A DNA stretch of 46,863 bases from Betaproteobacteria bacterium (GTDB lineage: Bacteria; Pseudomonadota; Gammaproteobacteria; Burkholderiales; Burkholderiaceae_C): positions 1-46,863 of the forward strand of contig RFRO01000002.1 in the NCBI GenBank assembly GCA_009924455.1, in the 5' to 3' direction. This document shows, piece after piece, positions 20,689 through 31,106 of the stretch. The notes under the pieces are model-generated. The model was given only the letters and a program-made list of their open reading frames with translations, searched no databases and was not told the DNA's origin. The position numbers and the translations under genes were made by a program. The stretch's first letter is position 1. Each line of letters starts with the position of its first letter.

Positions 20689-22245
20689 TCAGGAGCTGCA
20701 GCTGATTTCAATTCCCTGCGCCCAGTCGGGCGGCAGCGCCGTGAAATGCGGGTTCGCAAGCGGCTCATCAAAGGGGGTATCCAGCGCGCTCTGCAGTTGC
20801 GCAAGCGGCGTGAAGTCACCCGATTGCGCGGCACGTATGGCCAGTTCGCCCAGGTGGTTGCGCAAGACCACGGCGGGGTTGGTGCGCAGCATCTGCGGGG
20901 CTTGCGAGAGCGCGGGCAGTTGTGCATGCGCGCGGTCAAAGTCGTCCAGCCAGGCCAGCGCAGCGCCGGGGTCAACAAACAGGTCTTGCACGCGCTGCGT
21001 GCTGTCCTCCGCGCCGGCGGCGCGCTGGCTCACGCGGCGCCAGAACAGGGTGAAGTCCACGCGCTGCCCGGCCAGCAACTCCAGCGCGCGGGTATGCAGC
21101 GGCGTGAGCGCGGGGTCGGCTGCTGCAAACCCGAGCTTGCGCGCCATGGCCCGATCGAAGGCCTGCGCGTATGCCGGTTTGAAAGTTTCCAGCACCGCCA
21201 CCGTGGCATCGTGGTCATCGATGAGTGGCAGCAGCGCCTGGCCCAGGCAAAACAGGTTCCAGTACACCACGCCGGGTTGGCGGTTGAAGGCGTAGCGGCC
21301 TTGGGTGTCGGAGTGGTTGCAGATGTGGGCTGGATCAAACGCGTCCAGAAACTGGAAAGGGCCGTAGTCCAGCGTCAGGCCCAGGATGCTCATGTTGTCG
21401 GTATTCAAAACGCCGTGGCAAAAGCCCACCGACTGCCACAGCGCCACCAACTCGGCGCTGCGCTGCGTCACCGCGCGCAGCAGCGCCAAATAAGGCGACT
21501 CCGACGCGCCGAGGCACGTGGGGTAATAGTGAGCGACCATGAAATCGGCCAGTTGTTGCAGCGATGCGGTCTCACCCTTGGCCGCGAAATGCTCAAAGTG
21601 GCCGAACCGGATGAAGCTGGGCGCAACGCGGGTCACCACCGCGGCGGTCTCCGCCTGCTCGCGCCACACGGTGGATGGCGAGCCGGTCAGACACAGCGCG
21701 CTGGTGGTGGGGATGCCGAGGCCGCGCATGGCCTGGCTGGCCAGAAACTCGCGCACCGAGCTGCGCAAGACCGCGCGGCCATCTGCCCGCCGCGAAAACG
21801 GCGTAGGCCCCGCGCCTTTGAGCTGCACTTCCAGGCCGGCACGCTCGCCCAAGAGGATGGCGCGCCCGTCGCCGAGTTGGCCGGCCCACACACCGAATTG
21901 GTGGCCGCTGTAGACCGTTGCCAGCGGATGCACCGGCAGGCCGGGGTTGCCGGAAAGGGTTTGAAGCCAGGCATCGTCCTGGTGCCAGCCGGCGGGCAGT
22001 TGCAGCGCTTGCGCGGTGCAGTGGTCATGGGCGATCCAGTGGGGCGCGGCCAGAGGCGTGGGATTCAGGTCGGCAAAAAATGCCGCACCCAGTTGGCGGA
22101 TGCGGGGTGCTGCAAACGGTGACGCCGCTGCGGCCTGCGCAGCATCGGCTGCGGCAAGAGCGGGCGCGGGGTTTTCGGCAACAAGCATGGCGCGGATTGT
22201 CGGCGAATCCGCCAGAGCGGGCATGGCGGGGTTCTGAATTACCAT
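20689..22245 (-). CDS. selO: Protein adenylyltransferase SelO (YdiU/UPF0061)
   Basis: [72 protein letters not shown]. Start chosen as ATG 22245; 22224 and 22188 are alternatives; the track start at 22296 is TTG. Confidence 0.9.
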   Translation of the reverse strand: MVIQNPAMPALADSPTIRAMLVAENPAPALAAADAAQAAAASPFAAPRIRQLGAAFFADLNPTPLAAPHWIAHDHCTAQALQLPAGWHQDDAWLQTLSGNPGLPVHPLATVYSGHQFGVWAGQLGDGRAILLGERAGLEVQLKGAGPTPFSRRADGRAVLRSSVREFLASQAMRGLGIPTTSALCLTGSPSTVWREQAETAAVVTRVAPSFIRFGHFEHFAAKGETASLQQLADFMVAHYYPTCLGASESPYLALLRAVTQRSAELVALWQSVGFCHGVLNTDNMSILGLTLDYGPFQFLDAFDPAHICNHSDTQGRYAFNRQPGVVYWNLFCLGQALLPLIDDHDATVAVLETFKPAYAQAFDRAMARKLGFAAADPALTPLHTRALELLAGQRVDFTLFWRRVSQRAAGAEDSTQRVQDLFVDPGAALAWLDDFDRAHAQLPALSQAPQMLRTNPAVVLRNHLGELAIRAAQSGDFTPLAQLQSALDTPFDEPLANPHFTALPPDWAQGIEISCSS

Positions 22246-22295
22246 GCGAGCGCATTTTTCTGCAATGGCCCTGGGCCTTCTTTGGAGTTGTTTCA

Positions 22296-23924
22296 ATGCT
22301 CGGACTCATGCAAGACCAGCCGCTGTTGATTGCATCACTGATTGATTTTGCGCAACGCCACCACGGCGACAGCGAGATTGTCTCGCGCCGGGTAGAGGGC
22401 GATATCCACCGCACGAATTACGCCCAGGTCGCGCAGCGCGCGCGCCAGGTTGCCAATGCGCTGGACGCCATGGGCCTGCAGTTCGGCGACCGGGTGGCAA
22501 CGCTGGCCTGGAACGGTTACCGGCATTTAGAGGCTTACTTTGGCGTAAGCGGTTCGGGGCGGGTTTTGCATACGCTCAACCCTCGACTGCACCCGGACCA
22601 GATTGTCTGGATCGCCAACCACGCCGAAGACTCGGTGTTGTGCTTTGACATGACATTTTTGCCCATCGTCCAAGCCATCCACAGCCGTTGCAGCACCATC
22701 CGGCATTACGTGGCGTTCTGCGACGCCGACAAATTGCCCGCCGACAGCGGCATCCCGAATTTGCACAGTTACGAGGCGCTGGTGCAGGCCCAGTCCCCGC
22801 GCTACGACTGGCCGGTTTTTGAAGAGAACGCGGCATCCAGCCTGTGCTACACCAGCGGCACAACGGGCAATCCCAAAGGCGTCTTGTACAGTCACCGTTC
22901 CACCGTCTTGCACGCCTTTGCCTGCGCGCTGCCGGATGCGCTGAACCTGAGCGCCCGCGACAGCGTGCTGCCGGTGGTGCCTATGTTCCACGTCAACGCC
23001 TGGGGCTTGCCCTATGGCTGCGCCATGACGGGTGCCAAGATGGTGTTTCCCGGCCCGGCCCTGGACGGCAAATCGATTTACGAATTGATCGAGCGTGAGC
23101 AGGTGACGTTTGCTGCGGGAGTGCCCACCGTATGGCAGATGCTGCTGTCGCATACGGGGCAGGGCGGCTTGCGCTTTTCGTCGCTCAAGCGCACGGTGAT
23201 CGGCGGCTCGGCCTGCCCACCGGCCATGTTGGCGGCTTTCCATGACGTGTACGGCGTCGAGGTGCTGCACGCGTGGGGCATGACAGAAATGTCGCCGCTG
23301 GGAACCGTGTGCAACTTGAAGAACAAACACTTGGCGATGGACGAGGCCGACAAAATGCAGGTGCGGGTCAAACAGGGCCGCGGCTTGTATGGTGTAGACA
23401 TGAAGATCGTGGACGAGGCCGGTGCTGAATTGCCCTGGGATGGCAAAGCCTATGGCGATTTGCTGGTCAAAGGCCCCTGGGTGCTCAGCGCCTATTTCAA
23501 GAACGAGGGCGGCTCGCCGCTGGTCGACGGGTGGTTCCCGACCGGCGATGTCGCCACGATAGACCCCGACGGCTTTATGCAGATCACCGACCGCAGCAAA
23601 GACGTGATCAAGTCCGGCGGCGAGTGGATCAGCTCGATTGATGTGGAGAACATCGGCATGGCGCACCCGGCGATTGCCATGGCCGCTTGCATCGGCATGG
23701 CCCACCCCAAGTGGGACGAGCGTCCGGTGCTGGTGGCGGTAAAAAAACCGGGCACTTCGGTGACGCGCGAAGAGCTGCTGGCCTTCTTTGACGGCAAAAC
23801 CGCCAAATGGCAAATTCCGGACGACGTAATTTTTGTCGACGCGATTCCGCTGGGCGGCACCGGCAAAATGCAAAAAACCAAGTTGCGCGAGATGCTGGCC
23901 GACTACCGGCTGCCCACCCTCTGA
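22296..23924 (+). CDS. Acyl-CoA synthetase (long/medium-chain fatty acid or 3-methylmercaptopropionate CoA ligase-like)
   Basis: AMP-binding motif SSLCYTSGTTGNPKGVLYSHR; HAWGMTEMSPLGTV; WFPTGDVATIDPDGFMQITDRSKDVIKSGGEWISSIDVEN. ATG at 22296 (MLGLMQDQPLLIASLIDFA). Confidence 0.92.
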   Translation: MLGLMQDQPLLIASLIDFAQRHHGDSEIVSRRVEGDIHRTNYAQVAQRARQVANALDAMGLQFGDRVATLAWNGYRHLEAYFGVSGSGRVLHTLNPRLHPDQIVWIANHAEDSVLCFDMTFLPIVQAIHSRCSTIRHYVAFCDADKLPADSGIPNLHSYEALVQAQSPRYDWPVFEENAASSLCYTSGTTGNPKGVLYSHRSTVLHAFACALPDALNLSARDSVLPVVPMFHVNAWGLPYGCAMTGAKMVFPGPALDGKSIYELIEREQVTFAAGVPTVWQMLLSHTGQGGLRFSSLKRTVIGGSACPPAMLAAFHDVYGVEVLHAWGMTEMSPLGTVCNLKNKHLAMDEADKMQVRVKQGRGLYGVDMKIVDEAGAELPWDGKAYGDLLVKGPWVLSAYFKNEGGSPLVDGWFPTGDVATIDPDGFMQITDRSKDVIKSGGEWISSIDVENIGMAHPAIAMAACIGMAHPKWDERPVLVAVKKPGTSVTREELLAFFDGKTAKWQIPDDVIFVDAIPLGGTGKMQKTKLREMLADYRLPTL

Positions 23925-23964
23925 GCCCGCAGCAGCGCGCTGGCGCGCTGCCCGGTTGCACGGC

Positions 23965-24942
23965 ATGGAATTCTTCATCACTACGCTCCTCAACGGTCTG
24001 AGTTACGGGCTCATGCTGTTCATGCTCAGCGCCGGTTTGACGCTGACTTTCAGCATGATGGGTGTGCTCAATTTCGCCCACGCGAGTTTCTATATGCTGG
24101 GTGCCTATGTGGGTTTCAGCATCGCTAAGGTCTGGGGCTTTTGGGCGGCGCTGGTGCTGGCGCCGTTGGCGGTCGGGGTGGCGGGCGCACTGTTTGAGCG
24201 GTTCTGCCTGCGCAGGGTCCACGCTTTGGGCCATGTGCCGGAACTGCTGGTTACCTTTGGCTTGTCCTACATCGTGCTGGAAATCGTGCAACTGGTCTGG
24301 GGCCGCTCGGCCCTGGACTTTCCCCCACCCCCTTCTTTGCAAGGCCCGGCGTTCACGCTGGTGCATCGCGCAGGCGAGGGCTTGGGCATGGTGTGGGGCG
24401 CGCCGCTTGACGGTGTGTGCAACGCAGTCGATGCAGCCCTGCAGGTCTCTTGTTCGCCATTCCCCGCCACGCGCGCGCTGATGGTGCTGGTGGCACTCTT
24501 GATGCTGGCGCTGATCGCTGCGCTGCTGACCCGCACCCGCACCGGGCTGGTGGTGCGCGCTGCGCTGACGCACCCGGAGATGGTGAACAGCCTGGGGCAC
24601 GACCTGCCACGCTTGTACATGCTGCTGTTTGGCGCAGGTACCGCCCTGGCGGCGTTGGCCGGGGTGGTGGGCGGCAGCACCTACTTGACCGAACCCGCTA
24701 TGGCCGCAAGCATGGGCGCTATGGTGTTTGTGGTGGTTGTGGTGGGTGGGCTGGGGTCGCTGGGTGGTGCGTTTGTGGCCTCGCTGCTGATTGGCTTGCT
24801 GCAAACCGCGGCGGCCGCAGCCGATGTGGCTGTCTTGCCCGGCGTGACACTGGCCCGTCTGGCACCGGCGCTGCCTTTTGTGCTGATGCTGCTCATGCTG
24901 GTGCTGCGCCCGCAAGGCCTGCTGGGCCGGCCTTCGGCTTGA
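23965..24942 (+). CDS. livH: Branched-chain amino acid-type ABC transporter permease (LivH family)
   Basis: MEFFITTLLNGLSYGLMLFMLSAGLTLTFSMMGVLNFAHASFYMLGAYVG; MGAMVFVVVVVGGLGSLGGAFVASLLIGLLQT. Confidence 0.9.
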   Translation: MEFFITTLLNGLSYGLMLFMLSAGLTLTFSMMGVLNFAHASFYMLGAYVGFSIAKVWGFWAALVLAPLAVGVAGALFERFCLRRVHALGHVPELLVTFGLSYIVLEIVQLVWGRSALDFPPPPSLQGPAFTLVHRAGEGLGMVWGAPLDGVCNAVDAALQVSCSPFPATRALMVLVALLMLALIAALLTRTRTGLVVRAALTHPEMVNSLGHDLPRLYMLLFGAGTALAALAGVVGGSTYLTEPAMAASMGAMVFVVVVVGGLGSLGGAFVASLLIGLLQTAAAAADVAVLPGVTLARLAPALPFVLMLLMLVLRPQGLLGRPSA

Positions 24943-24947
24943 GCGGT

Positions 24948-26231
24948 ATGCGCGGTCTGTCTGCTTGGCGCGATTGGATGGTCTGGCCGCTCTGCGCTGT
25001 GCTGCTGGCGCTTGCGCCCCTGCTGTTCGGCGGCAGTTTTGCGCTGGCCCTGCTGTCGCAAATGGGCATTGCCATCGTCGCGTGTTTGTCTTTCAACCTG
25101 CTGTTCGGGCAGGGCGGCATGCTCAGTTTCGGCCATGCGGTGTATGCGGGGCTGGGTGGTTTTGTGGCCATGCATGCGCTCAATGCGTTCAGTGATGGCG
25201 CGGGCTGGTTACCGGTGTCGCTGGTGCCGCTGTGCGGCGGATTGGGTGGCTTGGCGTTCGCACTCGTGTTCGCATACCCCAGCACCCGCCGCGCGGGCAG
25301 CAGCTTTGCCATGATCACCTTGGGTTTGGGTGAACTGGTGTACGCGCTCACCACGCTGCTGCCCGCGTTCTTCGGCGGCGAGGCCGGAATCACCGGCAAC
25401 CGGGTCAACGGCCGCGTGGTGGGGGGCCTGAGCTTCGGACCGGCGATCGAGCTGTATTACCTGCTGGCGCTGTACACCTTGGTGTGCGCGCTGCTCATGT
25501 ATTGGTTCACCCGCACGCCGCTGGGGCAGATGCTGCAGGCGGTGCGCGACAACCCGCAGCGGGTTGCGTCCCTTGGATACGACCCGCAGCGGGTGCGCTA
25601 CTTGGCGATGCTGATGGCCGGTTTTTTTGCCGGGGTGTCTGGCGGAATGGCGGCGCTGCATTTTGAGATCGTCAATGCCGAGGCGGTGGGGTCCGCCCGC
25701 TCTGCGGCGTATCTGGTGTTCACCGTGCTTGGTGGTGCCGCCAGCTTTGCCGGACCGGTGCTGGGTGGCGTGCTGATGGTCTTGTGCACCGTGCTGCTCA
25801 GCGCCTGGACGAAAGCCTGGTTGTTGTACCTGGGGCTGGGCTTTGTGCTGGTGGTGGTCTATGCGCCGGGTGGCTTGGCCGGGGTGCTGGCGCAGCAACT
25901 GCGTCTGGCGCGCAGCGGCCGGCTGCTGCCCCTGTTGCCTTGGTACGGCGCGCTGGCTGCATGCGGTTTGGTGGCGCTGTGGGGTGTGGCACTGGCCATC
26001 GAGATGCTCTATCACCAGCAACTTCATGCCGCCAGCGGCAGCGCATTCACATTTCTAGGCCTGGCGCTGGACACGGCCACGCCCGCTAGCTGGCTCACGG
26101 CGCTGGGTCTGCTGCTGGCGGGTGGCTTGCCGGGCTTGTGGGTGTACCCGCGTTGTGCGGCGCGCTACGCGCAAGCCCATGCGGCGGCCGGGCTTCATGC
26201 GCAACCGGCCGTGGCGCGGGGGGTCTGGTGA
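24948..26231 (+). CDS. livM: Branched-chain amino acid-type ABC transporter permease (LivM family) with C-terminal extension
   Basis: FNLLFGQGGMLSFGHAVYAGLGGF, VRDNPQRVASLGYDPQRVRYLAMLMAGFFAGVSGGMAALHF; continues about 100 aa past the usual end with two further hydrophobic stretches. Confidence 0.88.
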   Translation: MRGLSAWRDWMVWPLCAVLLALAPLLFGGSFALALLSQMGIAIVACLSFNLLFGQGGMLSFGHAVYAGLGGFVAMHALNAFSDGAGWLPVSLVPLCGGLGGLAFALVFAYPSTRRAGSSFAMITLGLGELVYALTTLLPAFFGGEAGITGNRVNGRVVGGLSFGPAIELYYLLALYTLVCALLMYWFTRTPLGQMLQAVRDNPQRVASLGYDPQRVRYLAMLMAGFFAGVSGGMAALHFEIVNAEAVGSARSAAYLVFTVLGGAASFAGPVLGGVLMVLCTVLLSAWTKAWLLYLGLGFVLVVVYAPGGLAGVLAQQLRLARSGRLLPLLPWYGALAACGLVALWGVALAIEMLYHQQLHAASGSAFTFLGLALDTATPASWLTALGLLLAGGLPGLWVYPRCAARYAQAHAAAGLHAQPAVARGVW

Positions 26232-26980
26232 CGCAAGCCCCAGCATTGGCCTTGCAGGCGCTGCACAAGCGCTTCGGCGCCACCGAGGTCGTCTGCGGCG
26301 TGGACTTCTGCGTGCAAGCGGGTGAGCGGGTGGCGCTGATTGGCCCCAACGGTGCGGGCAAGTCCACGCTGTTCAACCTGATCAGCGGGCATGCCCGACC
26401 CAGCGCAGGCTCTATTCAATTGCACGGGCGCAGCATCAGCGGCTTGCAGCCTTTCGAGATTGCCCGCATCGGGCTGGCGCGCAGCTTTCAGATCAGCAAT
26501 GTGTTTGCGCAGCTCAGCGTGTACGAGAACCTGCGCTGCAGTGTTTTGTGGAGTTTGGGTTACGGCTATACGTTCGTGCGCTTGCTCGGATCTTTGCGTG
26601 ATGCCACTGCCCGCACCGATGCGCTTTTGGAGTGCGTGGGTTTGACCGAGCAGGCGCAGACCCTGGCCGCGCATTTGCCCTATGCGCAGCAGCGCGCGTT
26701 GGAGCTGGGAATCACCCTGGGCAGCGGGGCCGATGTGGTGTTGCTGGATGAGCCCACCGCCGGTATGAACCGCTCCGAGGCCGCGCATTTCACCGCGCTG
26801 ATCCGCAGCGCCACCGCAGGAAAAACCCTGTTGCTGGTGGAGCACGATATGGATGTGGTCGCTGGCCTGGCCGACAAAATTGCCGTGCTGGTGCAGGGGC
26901 GCATCATCGCCTTCGGCGCGCCGCAGGCGGTGCGCGCTGACCCGGCGGTGCAGGCGGCTTATCTTGGCGTGGCGGTCTGA
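26228..26980 (+). CDS. livG: Branched-chain amino acid-type ABC transporter ATP-binding protein (LivG family)
   Basis: GTG start overlapping livM stop; Walker A GPNGAGKST; variant signature LPYAQQRALELG; Walker B VVLLDEPTAGMN. Confidence 0.9.
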   Translation: MTQAPALALQALHKRFGATEVVCGVDFCVQAGERVALIGPNGAGKSTLFNLISGHARPSAGSIQLHGRSISGLQPFEIARIGLARSFQISNVFAQLSVYENLRCSVLWSLGYGYTFVRLLGSLRDATARTDALLECVGLTEQAQTLAAHLPYAQQRALELGITLGSGADVVLLDEPTAGMNRSEAAHFTALIRSATAGKTLLLVEHDMDVVAGLADKIAVLVQGRIIAFGAPQAVRADPAVQAAYLGVAV

Positions 26981-26982
26981 AT

Positions 26983-27690
26983 ATGGACGGCAAAAAGCTT
27001 GTGCTGGAAATCACTGGGCTGCAAGCCTGGTACGGCAAAAGCCAGGTGCTGCACGGCGTGGATTGCCGGGTGGGTGCGGGTGAAATTGTCGCGGTCCTGG
27101 GGCGCAACGGCGCCGGTCGCTCTACGCTCGCACGCGCCATCATGGGCTGGGTGCAGAGCACTGGCAGCGTGCGGGTGCACGGGCAGGAGATGTTGGGCCA
27201 ACCGGTGCATGCGCGGGCCCGTGCAGGGCTGGGTTACGTGCCCGAGAGCCGCGACGTTTTTCCGGGCCTGAGCGTGCAGCACAACCTGGCCCTGGGCGAA
27301 AAGCCCGGCCAACGTCATGGGCGCTGGACTTTCGCTGACATGTACCGCCTGTTCCCGCAACTCGCTGTGCGCCGCGATGCACGGGCTGGCGTACTGTCCG
27401 GCGGCGAGCAGCAAATGCTGGCGCTGGCGCGCGCGCTGATGGGCGACCCGCACCTGCTCATCGTAGACGAACCGACCGAAGGGCTGGCGCCGCAGCTGGT
27501 CGCGCAGGTGGCGGATTTCCTGGTGGCGCTGCGCGGGCGTGGCGTATCGGTGCTGTTGATTGAGCAGAAACTCCCGGTGGCGCTGCGCATCGCCGACCGC
27601 TGCCTGGTCATGGGCCATGGGCGGGTCGTGTTTGGCGGAGTGCCTGCGGACCTGCCTGCCGCGACAATGGCTGGTTTTCTGACGCCGTAA
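26983..27690 (+). CDS. livF: Branched-chain amino acid-type ABC transporter ATP-binding protein (LivF family)
   Basis: LGRNGAGRSTLARAIMGW (variant Walker A), LSGGEQQMLALARALM, LLIVDEPTEGLAPQLV. Confidence 0.9.
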   Translation: MDGKKLVLEITGLQAWYGKSQVLHGVDCRVGAGEIVAVLGRNGAGRSTLARAIMGWVQSTGSVRVHGQEMLGQPVHARARAGLGYVPESRDVFPGLSVQHNLALGEKPGQRHGRWTFADMYRLFPQLAVRRDARAGVLSGGEQQMLALARALMGDPHLLIVDEPTEGLAPQLVAQVADFLVALRGRGVSVLLIEQKLPVALRIADRCLVMGHGRVVFGGVPADLPAATMAGFLTP

Positions 27691-27716
27691 GGGCCCGATT
27701 TTCCAAAGGACTTCCC

Positions 27717-29816
27717 ATGCATGCGGATTACCAGCTCCACGGCGACGTGGCCCTGATCACCCTGAACAACCCGCCGGTCAACGGCCTGGGCTACGAGACC
27801 CGCGTCGCCCTGATGGACGCGCTTTCACAGGCGCTGGCCGATGCGGCGGTGCAAGCCATCGTCATCACCGGAGCGGGCAAAGCCTTTTGCGGCGGGGCCG
27901 ATATCCGCGAGTTCGACACCCAGGCGGCGTTTCAAGAGCCGAATTTGCATACGTTGATTGTTGCGCTGGAGCAGTCCACCAAGCCGGTGGTGGCCGCGAT
28001 CCACGGCACGGTGATGGGCGGCGGGCTGGAGCTGGCCCTGGGCTGCCACTACCGCGTGGCAGCAACGGGTACGCAGGTGGCTTTACCCGAGGTCAAGCTG
28101 GGGCTGCTGCCCGGCGCCGGGGGCACCCAGCGGCTGCCCCGCGTCATCGGGGTGGAAGCAGCCCTGAACATGATCGTCAGCGGCGAGGCAGTTGCTGCTG
28201 AGCGTTTGGCCGCCATACCCGGCCAAAGCCTGTTTCAGCGCCTGAGCGCCAGCGCGGATACGCTGCTGGACGAAGCCCTTTCGTTCGCCCGATCCGTGGC
28301 GGCTGTGCGGCCGCTGCCCCTGGTGCGCGCGCTGCCCTGCAGCCACCCGCAGGGCGACGCGTACTTCCAATTTGCGCGCAATATGCTGGGCCCGTCTACC
28401 AAGAATCTGCCTGCGCCGCTGCAATGTGTGGACGCGGTCCAGGCCGCCACGCGTCAAGCGTTTGACGCCGGGCTGGCCACGGAGCAGGCCATCTTTGCAC
28501 GCCTGATGGCCACGCCGCAAAGCCGGGCGCTGCGCCATTTGTTTTTCGGTGAGCGTGCCGCGTCCAAAATTCCGGATGTGCCCCCGAACACCGCAGTACG
28601 CCCCGTAGCGGCGGTGGCCATCATCGGCGCGGGAACCATGGGCGGCGGCATTGCCATGAATTTTCTCAACGCTGGTATTCCGGTGCAGCTGCTGGAGTTG
28701 CAGCCAGAGGCATTGGAGCGCGGCGTGGCCACCATGCGCCGCAATTACGAGGCGCAGGTCAGCAAGGGCAAGCTCAAGTCCGAGGTGCTGGAGCAGCGCC
28801 TGGCTTTGCTGCGCACCACGCTGCGGTATGACGATCTGGCGCAGGCGGATCTGGTGATTGAGGCGGTGTTTGAAGACATGGGCGTGAAGTCACAGGTGTT
28901 CCAGGAGTTGGACCGGGTGATGAAGCCCGGGGCCATCCTGGCGTCCAACACGTCCACGCTGGATCTAAACCAGATTGCCGCCTGCACGCAGCGTCCGCAA
29001 GACTTAGTGGGCCTGCACTTTTTCAGCCCGGCGAATGTGATGAAGCTGCTCGAAGTGGTGCGCGGTGCCAAGACCGCGCCCGACGTGCTGGCGACCGTCA
29101 TGGCGCTTTCCAAGAAGATCCGCAAGACGGCGGTGGTGTCGGGCGTGTGCGATGGTTTTATCGGCAACCGCATGGTGGAGCAGTACCTGCGCCAAGCCGG
29201 CTTTTTACTGGACGAGGGTTGCAGCCCGCAGCAGGTGGACAAGGCCATGGAAGCCTTTGGCATGGCGATGGGGCCGTTCCGCATGAGTGACCTGGCCGGC
29301 AACGACATCGGCTGGGCCATCCGCAAGCGCCGCGCGGTGGAGCGCCCCGGCATGCGCTACAGCCCCACGGCCGATGCAGTGTGCGCGCTAGGGCGATTCG
29401 GCCAGAAAACCGGCGCGGGGTGGTACGACTACGTGGCGGGGAAGCGCGACGCCATGCCGAGCGCGGCTGTGGCCGCCGCCATCGACGCCTGCCGCAATGC
29501 GCAAGGCATCACGCCGCGCAAGATTGACGCACAGGAGATCGTGCAGCGCCTGGTGCTGGCCCTGGTGAACGAGGCAGCGCACATTCTGGAAGAAGGCATT
29601 GCCACTCGCGCCAGCGATATCGACATCGTCTATTTGTACGGCTATGGCTTTCCCGCCTTTCGCGGCGGGCCGATGCTGTATGCCGACGAGCTGGGCCTAT
29701 TCACCGTGGTGCAGACCATGCAGCGCTTTGCCGCCAACCCGCATGCCGACTCCGGCTTCTGGAAACCCGCGCCGCTGTTGGCCCGCCTGGCCGCAGCTGG
29801 CAAGACTTTCAATTGA
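27717..29816 (+). CDS. Bifunctional enoyl-CoA hydratase / 3-hydroxyacyl-CoA dehydrogenase (FadB/FadJ-like)
   Basis: N-terminal crotonase [20 protein letters not shown]; Rossmann [48 protein letters not shown]. Confidence 0.94.
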   Translation: MHADYQLHGDVALITLNNPPVNGLGYETRVALMDALSQALADAAVQAIVITGAGKAFCGGADIREFDTQAAFQEPNLHTLIVALEQSTKPVVAAIHGTVMGGGLELALGCHYRVAATGTQVALPEVKLGLLPGAGGTQRLPRVIGVEAALNMIVSGEAVAAERLAAIPGQSLFQRLSASADTLLDEALSFARSVAAVRPLPLVRALPCSHPQGDAYFQFARNMLGPSTKNLPAPLQCVDAVQAATRQAFDAGLATEQAIFARLMATPQSRALRHLFFGERAASKIPDVPPNTAVRPVAAVAIIGAGTMGGGIAMNFLNAGIPVQLLELQPEALERGVATMRRNYEAQVSKGKLKSEVLEQRLALLRTTLRYDDLAQADLVIEAVFEDMGVKSQVFQELDRVMKPGAILASNTSTLDLNQIAACTQRPQDLVGLHFFSPANVMKLLEVVRGAKTAPDVLATVMALSKKIRKTAVVSGVCDGFIGNRMVEQYLRQAGFLLDEGCSPQQVDKAMEAFGMAMGPFRMSDLAGNDIGWAIRKRRAVERPGMRYSPTADAVCALGRFGQKTGAGWYDYVAGKRDAMPSAAVAAAIDACRNAQGITPRKIDAQEIVQRLVLALVNEAAHILEEGIATRASDIDIVYLYGYGFPAFRGGPMLYADELGLFTVVQTMQRFAANPHADSGFWKPAPLLARLAAAGKTFN

Positions 29817-29826
29817 GGATTCCCCC

Positions 29827-31002
29827 ATGACTGCTGCCCTGATTGTTTCCACCGCCCGCACGCCGCTGACCAAAAGCTGGAAGGGCGCTTTCAACATGAC
29901 CCATGGCGCGACGCTGGCGGGCCACGCGATTGCCCATGCCATTTCCCGCGCCGGTATCGATGCCGGTGAGGTGGACGACGTGCTCATGGGCTGCGCCTTT
30001 CCCGAAGGCGCAACCGGCTCCAATATCGCCCGCCAGGCCGCGCTGCGCGCCGGTTGCCCGGTAACGGTGTCGGGCCTGACCGTCAACCGGTTTTGTTCTT
30101 CGGGCTTGCAAACCATTGCGCTGGCTGCGCAGCGGGTCATCGCCAACGAGGGCGATGTGTACGTGGCCGGGGGCGTAGAGTCCATCTCGTGCGTGCAGCA
30201 AGAAGCGAATCAGCACATGGCTACCGACCCCTGGCTGGTGCAGCACAAGCCCGAGATTTACTGGAACATGCTGCAAACCGCTGAACAGGTCGCCAAGCGC
30301 TACCAGATCAGCCGCGAGGCCATGGACATCTATGGCGCGCAGAGCCAGCAGAAGGCCAGCGCCGCGCAGCAGGCCGGTCGCTTCACCGACGAGATTGCAC
30401 CCATCACCGTGACCATGGGTGTGGTCGATAAACAGACCGGCATGGTCACCCGCGAAGTGACTGTGCGCGACGACGAAGGCATACGCGCTGGCACGACCTT
30501 TGAGGGCATACACGGCCTGCGCTCGGCGATTCCCGGTGGTGTGGTGTCCGCCGGAAACGCCAGCCAGTTCTCCGACGGCGCGGGCGCTGTGGTGGTGATG
30601 CACGAGCGGTTGGTGCAGCAGCGTGGCTTGCAGCCGCTGGGCCGTTTTCTGGGCTTCGCGGTAGCGGGCTGCGAGCCCGATGAAATGGGCATAGGCCCGG
30701 TGGTTGCTGTGCCCAAGGTGCTGGCGCGACTGGGCTTGAAAGTCGGCGACATCGACCTGTGGGAACTCAATGAAGCCTTCGCCGTGCAGGTGCTGTATTG
30801 CCGCGACAAGTTAGGCATTCCGCCTGAGGCATTGAACGTCAACGGCGGCGCGATCGCGGTGGGTCACCCCTACGGCGCCAGCGGCCAGCGCCTCACCGGT
30901 CACGCGCTGATCGAGGGTAAACGCCGGGGTGCCAAACGCGTCTGTATCACCATGTGCATAGGCGGCGGCATGGGCGCGGCCGGGGTGTTTGAGGTGGTGT
31001 GA
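29827..31002 (+). CDS. Acetyl-CoA C-acyltransferase (thiolase)
   Basis: [18 protein letters not shown] (active-site Cys), [39 protein letters not shown]. Confidence 0.94.
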   Translation: MTAALIVSTARTPLTKSWKGAFNMTHGATLAGHAIAHAISRAGIDAGEVDDVLMGCAFPEGATGSNIARQAALRAGCPVTVSGLTVNRFCSSGLQTIALAAQRVIANEGDVYVAGGVESISCVQQEANQHMATDPWLVQHKPEIYWNMLQTAEQVAKRYQISREAMDIYGAQSQQKASAAQQAGRFTDEIAPITVTMGVVDKQTGMVTREVTVRDDEGIRAGTTFEGIHGLRSAIPGGVVSAGNASQFSDGAGAVVVMHERLVQQRGLQPLGRFLGFAVAGCEPDEMGIGPVVAVPKVLARLGLKVGDIDLWELNEAFAVQVLYCRDKLGIPPEALNVNGGAIAVGHPYGASGQRLTGHALIEGKRRGAKRVCITMCIGGGMGAAGVFEVV

Positions 31003-31106
31003 GCGCCGGTGGTCGTGCACGCGCAAAATGGCTTCACATGCCAAGCGCATGATGGTGTCTGCGCCCGGCGCCCGCCGGCGGCGCGAAGACGAAAGAGAAT
31101 GTTCCT

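Noticed and set aside
23933-23950. Palindrome CAGCGCGC-TG-GCGCGCTG between CoA ligase and livH
   Set aside because: No T-tract and very short intergenic gap; probably chance GC-rich dyad, at most a weak attenuator.
22527-24915. Long minus-strand ORFs (488 and 428 aa) antisense to the CoA ligase and livH
   Set aside because: Composition (His, Gln, Arg rich) matches antisense of GC-rich coding DNA; plus-strand proteins have clear families.
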